From positions 1-58,243 of the forward strand of contig PKUH01000087.1 of the NCBI GenBank assembly GCA_002869615.1: a DNA stretch of 58,243 nucleotides. Reading direction: 5' to 3'. Of the stretch, positions 34,236-42,615 are shown in pieces (the first letter of the stretch is position 1; the number at the start of each line of letters is the position of its first letter). The DNA is from Desulfuromonas sp. GTDB taxonomy: Bacteria; Desulfobacterota; Desulfuromonadia; Desulfuromonadales; UBA2294. A program made the position numbers and the translations under genes. A model generated the notes under the pieces. It saw nothing but the letters and a program-made list of their open reading frames with translations. It had not been told where the DNA came from and ran no database searches.

Positions 34236-35910
34236 ACTTTCGTCTCTCGCCGAAGACCAGGTCCGGCTTTTGCCGCTCGGCGGGCTCGGCGAGATCGGCC
34301 TCAACATGATGGCGCTCGAGCATCAGAGCAAGATCGTCATTATCGACTGTGGCCTGATGTTCCCTGAAGCCTACATGCTCGGCATCGACATCGTCATCCC
34401 GGATACGTCCATTCTTGAGGAGCGGGTTGCCGATATCTGCGGACTGCTTTTGACTCATGGCCACGAAGATCACATCGGCGCCATTCCATTTCTGATTGAC
34501 AAGCTCGGCTTCCCCCCGGTGTATGGAACCCGGCTGACCCTCGGCCTGCTCAAGGGAAAACTGGTTGAACACGATCTCGATTCCCGGGTCGACTGCCATG
34601 AGGTCAGCTTGCGACAGCCGCTTGAACTCGGCCCTTTTACAGTCGAATTTTTCCGCGCCGCCCACTCGATCGTCGACGGGACCGGTCTGGCAATCCGTAC
34701 CGGTGCCGGCCTGATCGTCCACACCGGTGATTTCAAGCTTGATCCGACGCCGGTCGATGGCGAGCAGACGGACCTCGCTTTTCTGAAAAAATGCGGCGAC
34801 GAAGGGGTCAGATTGCTGCTCGCCGATTCGACCAATATTGAAAAAGAGGGTCATACCCGCTCGGAAAAAGAGGTTGGTGAGGCCTTTGTCGAAATCATGC
34901 CGCAGTGCCGGGGGCAGGTTGTGATGGCGACTTTTTCCTCCAACATTCACCGCATTCAACAGATTGTCGATGCCGCCGTTGCAAGTCATCGAAAGATTCT
35001 GATCAACGGCCGCAGCATGGTCAATAATATCGCCATTGCCCGCCAACTCGGCTACCTTCATATTCCGGACGAAGCCCTGATCGACCTGCGCGACTACCGA
35101 ACCCTGCCCCCTCATCAGATCATGGTACTGACCACCGGCAGCCAGGGTGAGCCGCTCAGCTCACTGACCCGCATCGCCATGGATTAGCACAAGCAGATCA
35201 GACTTGCCTCCGGCGACACGGTGATTCTTTCATCAAAATTCATCCCCGGCAACGAGAAGGCTATCGCCAGCATGATCAACCATATCTACCGTCGTGGCGC
35301 CGAGGTTCACTACGAAACGACCAGTGAAATCCATGTCTCCGGTCATGCCGCCCGCGAGGAGCTGCGCCAGGTTATTGAACTGACCCGGCCAGAGTGCTTT
35401 GTCCCGGTGCACGGTGAGTACCGTCACCTGGTCAAACACGCCGATCTGGCCAGGGATACCGGTCTGAACCCGGCAGCGGTACCGGTACTGGAAAACGGGA
35501 CATCCTTGCGCCTTTCTCCGACTGCAATAGAAATCGGAGAGAAATTCAATTCGGGACGGATTTTTGTAGACGGCAAAGGGGTCGGCGACGTAGGATTCAT
35601 GGAATTGCGCGACCGTAGCCACCTCGCCCATCACGGCATGGTTGTCGTGATGCTCGGGTTGGACCGTATGACCGGGAAAATCGTGTACGGTCCGGAGTTG
35701 ATGACGCGTGGATTTCTGATTGAAGATGACCATCATGATTTTCTTGAACAGGCGCGGCAGGTGATCGTTGAAATGCTGGCCGAACATTCACTCGAGGCTC
35801 TTTCGGATTGCGAAGAACTGCGGGTCGAAGTCAGAAGGTCCTTGCGCCGTTTTTTCAACAAAAGTATTGAACGTCGCCCGATGATTCTGCCAATTATCCT
35901 GGAGTTTTAA
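34228..35910 (+). CDS. rnj: Ribonuclease J, interrupted by an in-frame TAG at codon 320
   Basis: The frame would encode about 560 residues, the normal RNase J length, a metallo-beta-lactamase/beta-CASP endo- and 5'-exoribonuclease. It has the metal motif H77-G-H79-E-D81-H82, 'HTGDFKLDPTP', the beta-CASP domain (about 210-340), motif C in IHVSGHA and a C-terminal domain. TAG at 35185-35187 falls between 'TRIAMD' and 'HKQIRLASGD'; the frame is unchanged on both sides. Stopping there would remove the C-terminal His motifs needed for catalysis. Re-initiation at GTG 35221 lacks a ribosome site. The gene may be mutated, read through, or contain a sequencing error. uppP follows after 3 nt. Confidence 0.9.
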
Positions 35911-35913
35911 TAA

Positions 35914-36705
35914 ATGACCCTCGAACAGGCGATAGCACTCGGCGCCCTGCAGGGTGCCACCGAATTTCTGCCGGTCTCCTCAAGCGGCCACCGGGCGATC
36001 GCCCAGAGCCTGATCAGCGGCTTTTCACAACCGGGTGTCCTCTTTGACGTACTGTTGCATGTCGGCACCATGATCGCCGTCGCCATTTATTTCTGGAAGG
36101 ATCTCCGAAAGCTCTTGACTGCTCCTTTCCGCCAGGACGATTCGGCCGGGAATGATCGTCGCATGCTGCTGCTACTGATCGTCGGTTCGATTCCAACCGC
36201 GATCATCGGTCTGGCCGGCAAGGATTATGCGACCGCCCTGTTTCACAATATTCCGGTCGTTGCCGCCATGCTGATCGTCACCGGATCGATTCTCTTCATC
36301 AGTGAACGGCTGCGCAAAGGTGAGGGTAGCAGCAACATCGGTTACGGCGATGCGATCATTGCCGGTATTGCCCAGGGACTGGCAATCATTCCCGGCATCT
36401 CGCGTTCCGGCTCGACCATAGCCAGCCTGTTGCTACGCGGCATCGACGGCGAGAGCGCCGCCCGTTTCTCCTTTCTGCTGGCAATGCCGGCAATCTTCGG
36501 TGCAACCCTGCTCTCACTTGACGACATTCAAAAGGTTTCCCCGGCGGAGATGACCAGCTACATTGCCGGAACCGGTGCGGCCCTGATGATCGGCCTCTTG
36601 TCAATCCATTTTCTTTTAGCGATAATACGACGCAAACGACTCTACTATTTTGCAATATACTGCTGGGTGGCCGGGGCACTTTTCATGACCCTCTCCCTGA
36701 CCTGA
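35914..36705 (+). CDS. uppP: Undecaprenyl-diphosphatase
   Basis: This 263-residue polytopic inner-membrane enzyme (BacA/UppP) dephosphorylates undecaprenyl diphosphate to recycle the lipid carrier for peptidoglycan. The two catalytic motifs are GATEFLPVSSSGH (14-26) and PGISRSGSTI (about 164-173). It lies 3 nt after rnj and 10 nt before ftsK. Confidence 0.97.
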   Translation: MTLEQAIALGALQGATEFLPVSSSGHRAIAQSLISGFSQPGVLFDVLLHVGTMIAVAIYFWKDLRKLLTAPFRQDDSAGNDRRMLLLLIVGSIPTAIIGLAGKDYATALFHNIPVVAAMLIVTGSILFISERLRKGEGSSNIGYGDAIIAGIAQGLAIIPGISRSGSTIASLLLRGIDGESAARFSFLLAMPAIFGATLLSLDDIQKVSPAEMTSYIAGTGAALMIGLLSIHFLLAIIRRKRLYYFAIYCWVAGALFMTLSLT

Positions 36706-36715
36706 TAGGGAATTC

Positions 36716-39004
36716 ATGAGCAAACAAGAAAAAAAACCGCTATTTCGGGAACATCTCAAGAAAGAGATTATCGGTCTTATCTGGCTGGCGATCGGCGCCT
36801 ACCTGTTGCTCTGCCTGCTGACCTTCAACAGCGCCGACCCGTCGTTCAATAACAACCTCCATCCGGACAGAATTTCCAACTTCGGAGGCGTTATCGGATC
36901 ACACATGACAGATCTGCTCTACCAGGGCTTCGGCATTCCGATTCTGCTTGTCCCCTGTGCCTTTCTTCTGTTCGCCTGGAAACTGCTCAAGTTTCGCGAC
37001 CTGCATGTCAAACCGTACAAGGTCGGCGCCTTTCTGTTGCTGATCCTTTCTCTCGACGGGCTGTTCGCCCTGCATATCAGCGCTTTCAATTTCCTCGGCG
37101 AAACAATCCACCGTCCGGGTGGCGCCGTCGGCGCAATCCTTGGCGGAGCCCTCGAAAAATACCTCAACACCTCCGGCGCCACCATCTTTCTGCTCGTATT
37201 CCTGATCGTCGCCCTGATGCTGGTTGCCCGCTTTTCGGTGGTTCTTTTCCTCGAAGGGGTTCTGGCCAGGCTCGCCGAATTTCTTGAGAAACGGCGTGAG
37301 GCTCATGAAGCACGCAAACTGCAGAAGGCGAAAGAGAAGGGACTCAGGATCGAAACGGCGCCCAAGGTAACGCCGCCGGAGAAAACGAAAAAAGTCCCAC
37401 CCAAAAAACAGGAAAAAAAGAAATCGAAAAAAGATATTGAAGGCCAGGAGGCTTTTGACTTTCTTGAACCGACCGGCACCTATCACATGCCGCAACTGTC
37501 GCTACTCGATCATGAGGGTGGCGAACCGGCACCGATCGACAAGGATGCCCTGACGATGAATGCCCGTATCCTCGAGAAAAAGTTGAAGGACTTCGGGGTC
37601 GAGGGCGAAGTGGTCGAAGTCAAACCGGGACCGGTCGTCACGATGTACGAGTTTCTGCCGGCCCCGGGGGTCAAGGTCAGCAAGATCGCCGGCCTTTCCG
37701 ACGATCTGACGATGGCGCTCTCGGCACTTTCGATCCGCATTGTCGCGCCGATCCCGGGTCGCGGCGTCGTCGGCATCGAAATTCCGAACAAGGACCGTGA
37801 GACCGTCTATCTCAAGGACATTTTCCAGTCATCCGAGTTCCAGAACTCACGCAGCCGGCTGCCGATGGCGCTCGGCAAGGACATCTTCGGTCACACCATC
37901 GTCTCCGACCTGGTCAAAATGCCGCACCTGCTGGTCGCCGGCGCCACCGGCAGCGGTAAATCGGTTTCGGTCAACACCATGATTCTCTCCCTGCTCTACC
38001 GGTCTTCACCGGAAGACGTGCGGCTGATCATGATTGATCCGAAGATGCTGGAACTTTCGATCTACGAGGGGATTCCGCACCTGCTGCTGCCGGTTGTGAC
38101 CAACCCGAAAAAGGCGGCCCTGGCCCTCGCCTGGGCGGTGCGGGAGATGGAGCGGCGTTACAAACTGATGGCCGACAAGGGCGTGCGCAACATCGACGGC
38201 TACAACAAGAAACTGGTCAAGGAAGAGAAGGAAGCTGCTGCCGGACGCAAGAGCAAGGAGGACCCGCAGGTAAAGCAGGACGATTTTCTCGAGGAGGAGC
38301 TGCCGGAAATCGAGATCGCCGAAGACGAAGAGCTTGAACATGGCCACCTGCCGCAACTCGTCATTATCGTCGATGAACTGGCCGACCTGATGATGGTCGC
38401 CGGACGTGATATCGAGGAATCGGTTGCCCGCCTCGCCCAGATGGCCCGCGCTGCCGGAATCCACCTGATACTGGCAACCCAGCGGCCGAGCGTCGATGTT
38501 ATCACCGGCCTGATCAAGGCAAATTTCCCGACCCGGATATCCTTCAAGGTCTTCTCGCGCACCGACTCGCGCACCATCCTCGATTCGATGGGAGCCGAAT
38601 CGCTGCTCGGCATGGGCGACATGCTCTACCTGCCACCCGGCACCGGCGCATTGCAGCGCGTTCACGGCGCGTTTGTTTCCGAAGTCGAGGTCCAGCGGGT
38701 CGTTGACTTCCTCGGCAAACAGGGGCAGCCGGAATACGACAAGACGATCCTTGAAACACCGGCTTCCGGCGAAGGTGGGCCGGGCGGTTTCGAGGAGGAA
38801 GAGGACGAAAAATGGGACGAGGCGCTCGCCCTGGTTGCCAACAAGCAACAGGCCTCGATCTCGATGATCCAGCGCCATCTGCGCATCGGCTACAACCGGG
38901 CCGCCCGGATGATTGAGAAGATGGAGCAGGAAGGGATTATCGGTCCGTCCGATGGCACCAGCCGGCCGAGAGAAGTTTTCCTTAACAAGATTGAGAATCC
39001 GTAA
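36716..39004 (+). CDS. ftsK: DNA translocase FtsK/SpoIIIE
   Basis: This 762-residue septal DNA pump has an N-terminal membrane domain with four hydrophobic segments (about 20-180) and a short, highly charged Lys-rich linker (about 190-250). The RecA-like motor carries Walker A GATGSGKS (409-416) and Walker B IIVDELADLMM. A C-terminal winged-helix gamma domain (about 695-762) would read KOPS sites. The linker is much shorter than in E. coli FtsK, as in SpoIIIE-like proteins. A perfect bidirectional terminator follows. Confidence 0.97.
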   Translation: MSKQEKKPLFREHLKKEIIGLIWLAIGAYLLLCLLTFNSADPSFNNNLHPDRISNFGGVIGSHMTDLLYQGFGIPILLVPCAFLLFAWKLLKFRDLHVKPYKVGAFLLLILSLDGLFALHISAFNFLGETIHRPGGAVGAILGGALEKYLNTSGATIFLLVFLIVALMLVARFSVVLFLEGVLARLAEFLEKRREAHEARKLQKAKEKGLRIETAPKVTPPEKTKKVPPKKQEKKKSKKDIEGQEAFDFLEPTGTYHMPQLSLLDHEGGEPAPIDKDALTMNARILEKKLKDFGVEGEVVEVKPGPVVTMYEFLPAPGVKVSKIAGLSDDLTMALSALSIRIVAPIPGRGVVGIEIPNKDRETVYLKDIFQSSEFQNSRSRLPMALGKDIFGHTIVSDLVKMPHLLVAGATGSGKSVSVNTMILSLLYRSSPEDVRLIMIDPKMLELSIYEGIPHLLLPVVTNPKKAALALAWAVREMERRYKLMADKGVRNIDGYNKKLVKEEKEAAAGRKSKEDPQVKQDDFLEEELPEIEIAEDEELEHGHLPQLVIIVDELADLMMVAGRDIEESVARLAQMARAAGIHLILATQRPSVDVITGLIKANFPTRISFKVFSRTDSRTILDSMGAESLLGMGDMLYLPPGTGALQRVHGAFVSEVEVQRVVDFLGKQGQPEYDKTILETPASGEGGPGGFEEEEDEKWDEALALVANKQQASISMIQRHLRIGYNRAARMIEKMEQEGIIGPSDGTSRPREVFLNKIENP

Positions 39005-39033
39005 ATAACGAAAAAACAGAAGACAAGAGACAG

Positions 39034-39072
39034 AATAAAGAAGGGCGATGTATTACATCGCCCTTCTTTATT
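39034..39072. terminator. Bidirectional terminator between ftsK and the cytochrome operon
   Basis: A perfect 19-bp inverted repeat with a single central base; the effective hairpin is GAAGGGCGATG/CATCGCCCTTC with T-rich flanks on both strands. It ends ftsK on the plus strand and the peptide/cytochrome operon on the minus strand, 20 nt after the peptide stop. Confidence 0.94.
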
Positions 39073-39092
39073 TCAATATAAATTGATTTCGT

Positions 39093-39149
39093 TTAGCAGG
39101 GATGGACGTTGCCGCTCCCTACTACTTTCGGTTTCATGTATTTCTTCAT
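39093..39149 (-). CDS. 18-residue peptide gene at the end of the cytochrome operon
   Basis: The ORF encodes MKKYMKPKVVGSGNVHPC and ends with TAA. It has the canonical ribosome site AAGGAG (39161-39156) with 6-nt spacing. It begins 34 nt after the multihaem cytochrome stop, on the same strand, and 20 nt before a strong terminator, so it is the last gene of the operon. The sequence fits the leader pattern YxxPx[LV]xxxGxV (Y4, P7, V9, G13, V15) known from lasso-type RiPP precursors, but only His-Pro-Cys follows. There is no signal peptide. No RiPP enzyme gene is in the window. It may be a minimal modified peptide, a small regulator or a structural peptide. Confidence 0.7.
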   Translation of the reverse strand: MKKYMKPKVVGSGNVHPC

Positions 39150-39183
39150 AACTTTCTCCTTCTTTCAAAATTTGTTATTTATT

Positions 39184-41463
39184 TTATTGTTGTGGCGCCA
39201 AAACATTCCAGCCATTGGCGGTCGTATCTTTCCGGTGACAGTTGTTCATGGCCTGCTTAGCCCAGGTATCAGTCGCCAAAGGTCCCAATGTTGTTGCACC
39301 ACCACCATCAGGGCCGCTGGCCGAAACACTCCAGTTGGAAATCGTGTAATCGAGGCAGTTCGTCACCAACAATGCCGGCAGACCTGACGCATGCGGCGTA
39401 TGACATTTGGAGCAGGAAAAATCATGCGCTCGACCACTACCGCTACCGTTGCTGCCAATCCCCGTCGCCGAATACCAAGTCGAGTAACCAGCCCCACGGA
39501 CGAGAGTACCAGCCGTTCCACCATAGTAGCCGGTGTTACGTGGTGGAGCAGTGCCGCTATTCCCCTTGTCGGGAGTATCCTGTTTGCCGTTTGAACCAAA
39601 AGGGAGAGTCTTGAAACGCTCATTGTTTCCATCCCACTTTTGATCTCCCCAACGGGAATCATCCACAACATTATCGGCACCCTGGCCAGCCATGAAAAAC
39701 CCCATGCTCAAATTAACAACACTGTTGATACCATCTCGATCACGTGCATCAAACAAATTAACCCCCGCACTGCCCGAACCACCGAGTACAGCATTTGAAT
39801 GACCATTGGTGCCAATCCAGAGGTTTTCAGCAGAGTAATAATCCATGGTATCTACATCGCTGCCATGGCAAAGGACACAGAGCCCTGCGGATGAAGCAAG
39901 GGACTCTCCGGATGTCGGGAAATTATTATTCTGGTCGATCTGGTAACCACCAAGCTGGTTGCCCCCGGAGGTATCGGTTCGGATACGCGGAACCGTGTCG
40001 GTACCATCAAAATGTGACCACTGGTTACCAGTCCAGCCGTCTCCACTTTGAGGCGGGCGTTCAAAGGTATCTGCCATGTAGGGGTTATGCATCCATGTGC
40101 CGCGGAGATAAGGAGCGGTATCTGGATCGTCTCCGGCAGCGATCACGCCACTGTGATCGGCCGTTCCGTGCACATCATGACAATAACTGCAGCGAATTCG
40201 GCTCACCGGTTCAAGTACCGGGCTACCAATTCCTGCCGGGTCGTTGTCACGCAAGGTTCCGGCCGGCCAGTTAATATTATGTTCTACCGAAGAGCTGACT
40301 CCATCTCCGATTAGATTACTGTCGATATCATTTGCCGTGTGAATCGACAAAGTTGGCCGGGGAGGAATGACGGTACTATCCAAGGTAAACGTTACAGCCG
40401 TCCAATCCTGACCTCCAGAAACGGTAAATCCGTGATCTATCAAAGCATCCCATTCAGACGGCCCTGCCCCATGGCAATCCCAGCATATTTCGGCTTCGCT
40501 TGTTGCACTAATCAGTGTCGCATTACCCCCAAGACCAATCCCGCCGGTTTTCTGATAATCGATACCGACCTTTGCATTGTTCGGAATGATAATATCACCA
40601 CTATGTCCCGTGTGACATTCTATACACTGAGCCGTCCATTGGAAATCAGTCAGGCCAACGATCGGGTCAGTACCGTCAACACGCAGATGTGTACCAATGG
40701 CAGGAATGGTTGCACCTGCCTTGTCCAACACTTTAGGTGCATCTGCACTTAGGCTCGAATTGACATCGTGACACTCGACGCAGTGTCGCTTTTTGAAGCC
40801 GTCGCTGTGCATATGACAGGTGGCACAGTTGTCTCCCCAGGCATGGCTCTGAAAATCACCGACACCAGAATCACCTCCGGTCGTCGGACCGGCATTATGA
40901 CAGATCTGGCAGGGACCATTGTTGGATGCACCCCGGCTGAAATCATTGTTGTTCTCGAAGACAACATCAACCAAGGCACCGAGCCCCCCCTGACCGGCCG
41001 GTCGTTCAACTCTGATCTGCGGAACTGGCAAATCAGGGCGAGGGGGTACGGTATCATTATAATCAAGCTCCATCCCTACCAGCTTGGTGTTATAGTTTCC
41101 TGCGCCATTAGCGTTTGGCCAAGGCAAGGGGGATGTCGGTTCTTCCGGATCACCATTGGTGTGAGGATTGTGACATTCGAGACAAGTGATATAACCCGGA
41201 TTTCCTGCGCCAACATTACCCGGATCATGTATCGACGCTTCAGTGGCGATACTCAAAGGACCATGACAACTGATGCAAGTCGCCTCCGAAGAAACATCAG
41301 TCAAAAGCCCACCTCCGAAAATACTTGGACCAGCATGCAATTGATGACAGGTGTCACAAGCATTATAATTATAATGGGCTGCGATTAAAGCTTCAGAGTT
41401 CTGTGGCACAAACAAACTGCCCAGAATCCCCACCAACAAGAAGAGGCTTTGAATATTCTTCAT
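39184..41463 (-). CDS. Exported multihaem c-type cytochrome (11 CxxCH, plus one CX38CH)
   Basis: The 759-residue protein has a signal peptide (about 1-25) and eleven CxxCH haem sites: CDTCH (36-40), CISCH, CLECH, CQICH, CATCH, CVECH, CIECH, CWDCH, CSYCH, CVLCH and CSKCH. Near the C-terminus C703 and C742-H743 form a widely spaced C-X38-C-H. Haem density is low, with long Gly/Asn/Asp-rich linkers typical of extracellular or outer-surface cytochromes of Geobacter relatives. It probably takes part in extracellular electron transfer. GGGGAGG precedes the ATG, which overlaps the lipoprotein stop by one base. No porin gene of a porin-cytochrome conduit is present. Confidence 0.94.
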   Translation of the reverse strand: MKNIQSLFLLVGILGSLFVPQNSEALIAAHYNYNACDTCHQLHAGPSIFGGGLLTDVSSEATCISCHGPLSIATEASIHDPGNVGAGNPGYITCLECHNPHTNGDPEEPTSPLPWPNANGAGNYNTKLVGMELDYNDTVPPRPDLPVPQIRVERPAGQGGLGALVDVVFENNNDFSRGASNNGPCQICHNAGPTTGGDSGVGDFQSHAWGDNCATCHMHSDGFKKRHCVECHDVNSSLSADAPKVLDKAGATIPAIGTHLRVDGTDPIVGLTDFQWTAQCIECHTGHSGDIIIPNNAKVGIDYQKTGGIGLGGNATLISATSEAEICWDCHGAGPSEWDALIDHGFTVSGGQDWTAVTFTLDSTVIPPRPTLSIHTANDIDSNLIGDGVSSSVEHNINWPAGTLRDNDPAGIGSPVLEPVSRIRCSYCHDVHGTADHSGVIAAGDDPDTAPYLRGTWMHNPYMADTFERPPQSGDGWTGNQWSHFDGTDTVPRIRTDTSGGNQLGGYQIDQNNNFPTSGESLASSAGLCVLCHGSDVDTMDYYSAENLWIGTNGHSNAVLGGSGSAGVNLFDARDRDGINSVVNLSMGFFMAGQGADNVVDDSRWGDQKWDGNNERFKTLPFGSNGKQDTPDKGNSGTAPPRNTGYYGGTAGTLVRGAGYSTWYSATGIGSNGSGSGRAHDFSCSKCHTPHASGLPALLVTNCLDYTISNWSVSASGPDGGGATTLGPLATDTWAKQAMNNCHRKDTTANGWNVLAPQQ

Positions 41464-42410
41464 TACGGCACCTCCCCTTCACCCGGATATACAACAACAC
41501 GACCATTTCGATTATCTGCCACATAAACGTCACGTGTCACCGGCTCAACATAGACATCTAGTGGATAAAAAAGTTCGCCGTCGGCCGCTCCGCGCACTCC
41601 GATTGTCTTGACGGAACTTTTCGTCAAAAGATCGTAAACCTGGATTTCCGATGCCCCTGCATCTGCAATAAAAAGAAATTTATTGCCCGAAGAGTTGAAT
41701 CCGATGCAAAGTCCTTGTGGTGTTGAAAAGGACTGGCTAGAACTCAGGCTGCCGCCCGAGACAACTGCAACAATTTCATCGATCAGAATACCGGACGAAT
41801 CGAAGATTCTAACCCTTGGAAGAATGCCGCCTCCAGGATCACCAAAATCGCTGACGTAAAGATTCCCTGTCTGTTGATCCACGGTCAGAGCTGTTGGTCG
41901 GGCAAGGTTAGCGCTTACAACAGTATTGATTTCATTGCCATCTACAGAATTGAAAGCTCTGATTGCAAGAGCCTTGGCATCAAGGACATAGACTGTACCG
42001 GATGTCTTATCAATGGAAAGATCATTAACATCAGAAAAAATTCCGGTTTGATCTTCGAGATAAAAAAGAAAACTTCCAGAACTATTATAAACCTCTACTG
42101 AGCGGGTTGAACGATTTCCGATAAAGACTTTTCCGGAATAAGACAACACACAAGTTGGTTGCCCGGCTATACTGAAACATTGAGTCGGCTCTAAACTTAG
42201 CTGATCGACAAAACAGACTCTACCGGTAGAATAATCGGAAACAATAATGGCAGAGTTACCAGCAGCAGACAAACGGGCCGGTGATGAGAGTGCCGATGGC
42301 GGAGAGGATTTGGTCGGCACCGGATTGCTGTTATCACAACCAACAACAAGCGCCAGCGAAATCAACACTCCGAACATGTTTTTTAGACAAAAAAACTCTT
42401 TCAGACGCAT
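41463..42410 (-). CDS. NHL-repeat beta-propeller lipoprotein
   Basis: The 315-residue lipoprotein has lipobox L-V-V-G-C25 and a Ser/Pro linker. About five or six NHL blades follow, for example 'NDLSIDKTSGTVYVLDAKALAIRAF' in pieces, 'TALTVDQQTGNLYVSDFG' and 'LDVYVEPVTRDVYVADNRNGRVVVY'. NHL proteins often sit beside multihaem cytochromes in metal-reducing deltaproteobacteria. It probably lies at the outer membrane and docks the cytochrome or its partners. It is first in the operon; GGGAG supports the start and a palindromic site lies upstream. Confidence 0.9.
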   Translation of the reverse strand: MRLKEFFCLKNMFGVLISLALVVGCDNSNPVPTKSSPPSALSSPARLSAAGNSAIIVSDYSTGRVCFVDQLSLEPTQCFSIAGQPTCVLSYSGKVFIGNRSTRSVEVYNSSGSFLFYLEDQTGIFSDVNDLSIDKTSGTVYVLDAKALAIRAFNSVDGNEINTVVSANLARPTALTVDQQTGNLYVSDFGDPGGGILPRVRIFDSSGILIDEIVAVVSGGSLSSSQSFSTPQGLCIGFNSSGNKFLFIADAGASEIQVYDLLTKSSVKTIGVRGAADGELFYPLDVYVEPVTRDVYVADNRNGRVVVYPGEGEVP

Positions 42411-42451
42411 GGGGTTACTCCCGGAAAGAAAAATTATCTATATTAGACATC

Positions 42452-42476
42452 TGTAACTATTTGAATTTTAGTTACA
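42452..42476. promoter_or_regulatory. Palindromic operator candidate TGTAACTA-N9-TAGTTACA
   Basis: Perfect 8-bp arms (42452-42459 and 42469-42476) lie 42 nt upstream of the lipoprotein-cytochrome operon, near a minus-strand TAATAT that could be its -10 element. The A/T-rich spacer and dyad look more like a dimeric-regulator site than a terminator. The cognate regulator is not known. Confidence 0.5.
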
Positions 42477-42615
42477 AACATTGCAAAATTCATTCCCTCA
42501 AAAACACGAATTCCCAACAAAACATCGAACTGCTTTTCTTCCCAAAAAAGCCTTTTCCTGTTAAGCTATAACCAACCTGAATCACAGGGTTTTTATTTTT
42601 TGTATAAGAGGATAA

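Noticed and set aside
35185-35187. Genome-wide reassignment of TAG
   Set aside because: At least nine other genes in the window end naturally in TAG at the expected length, so TAG works as a stop here; only local readthrough or mutation remains possible.
34180-35187. Calling the first half of rnj a complete 320-residue enzyme and the second half a separate gene
   Set aside because: Both halves are in one frame, match one family end to end, and the second half lacks a ribosome site; the essential C-terminal motifs are split from the active site.
39034-39072. CRISPR-like or transposon-end palindrome
   Set aside because: A single perfect stem with T-rich flanks between convergent transcription units is explained as a bidirectional terminator.
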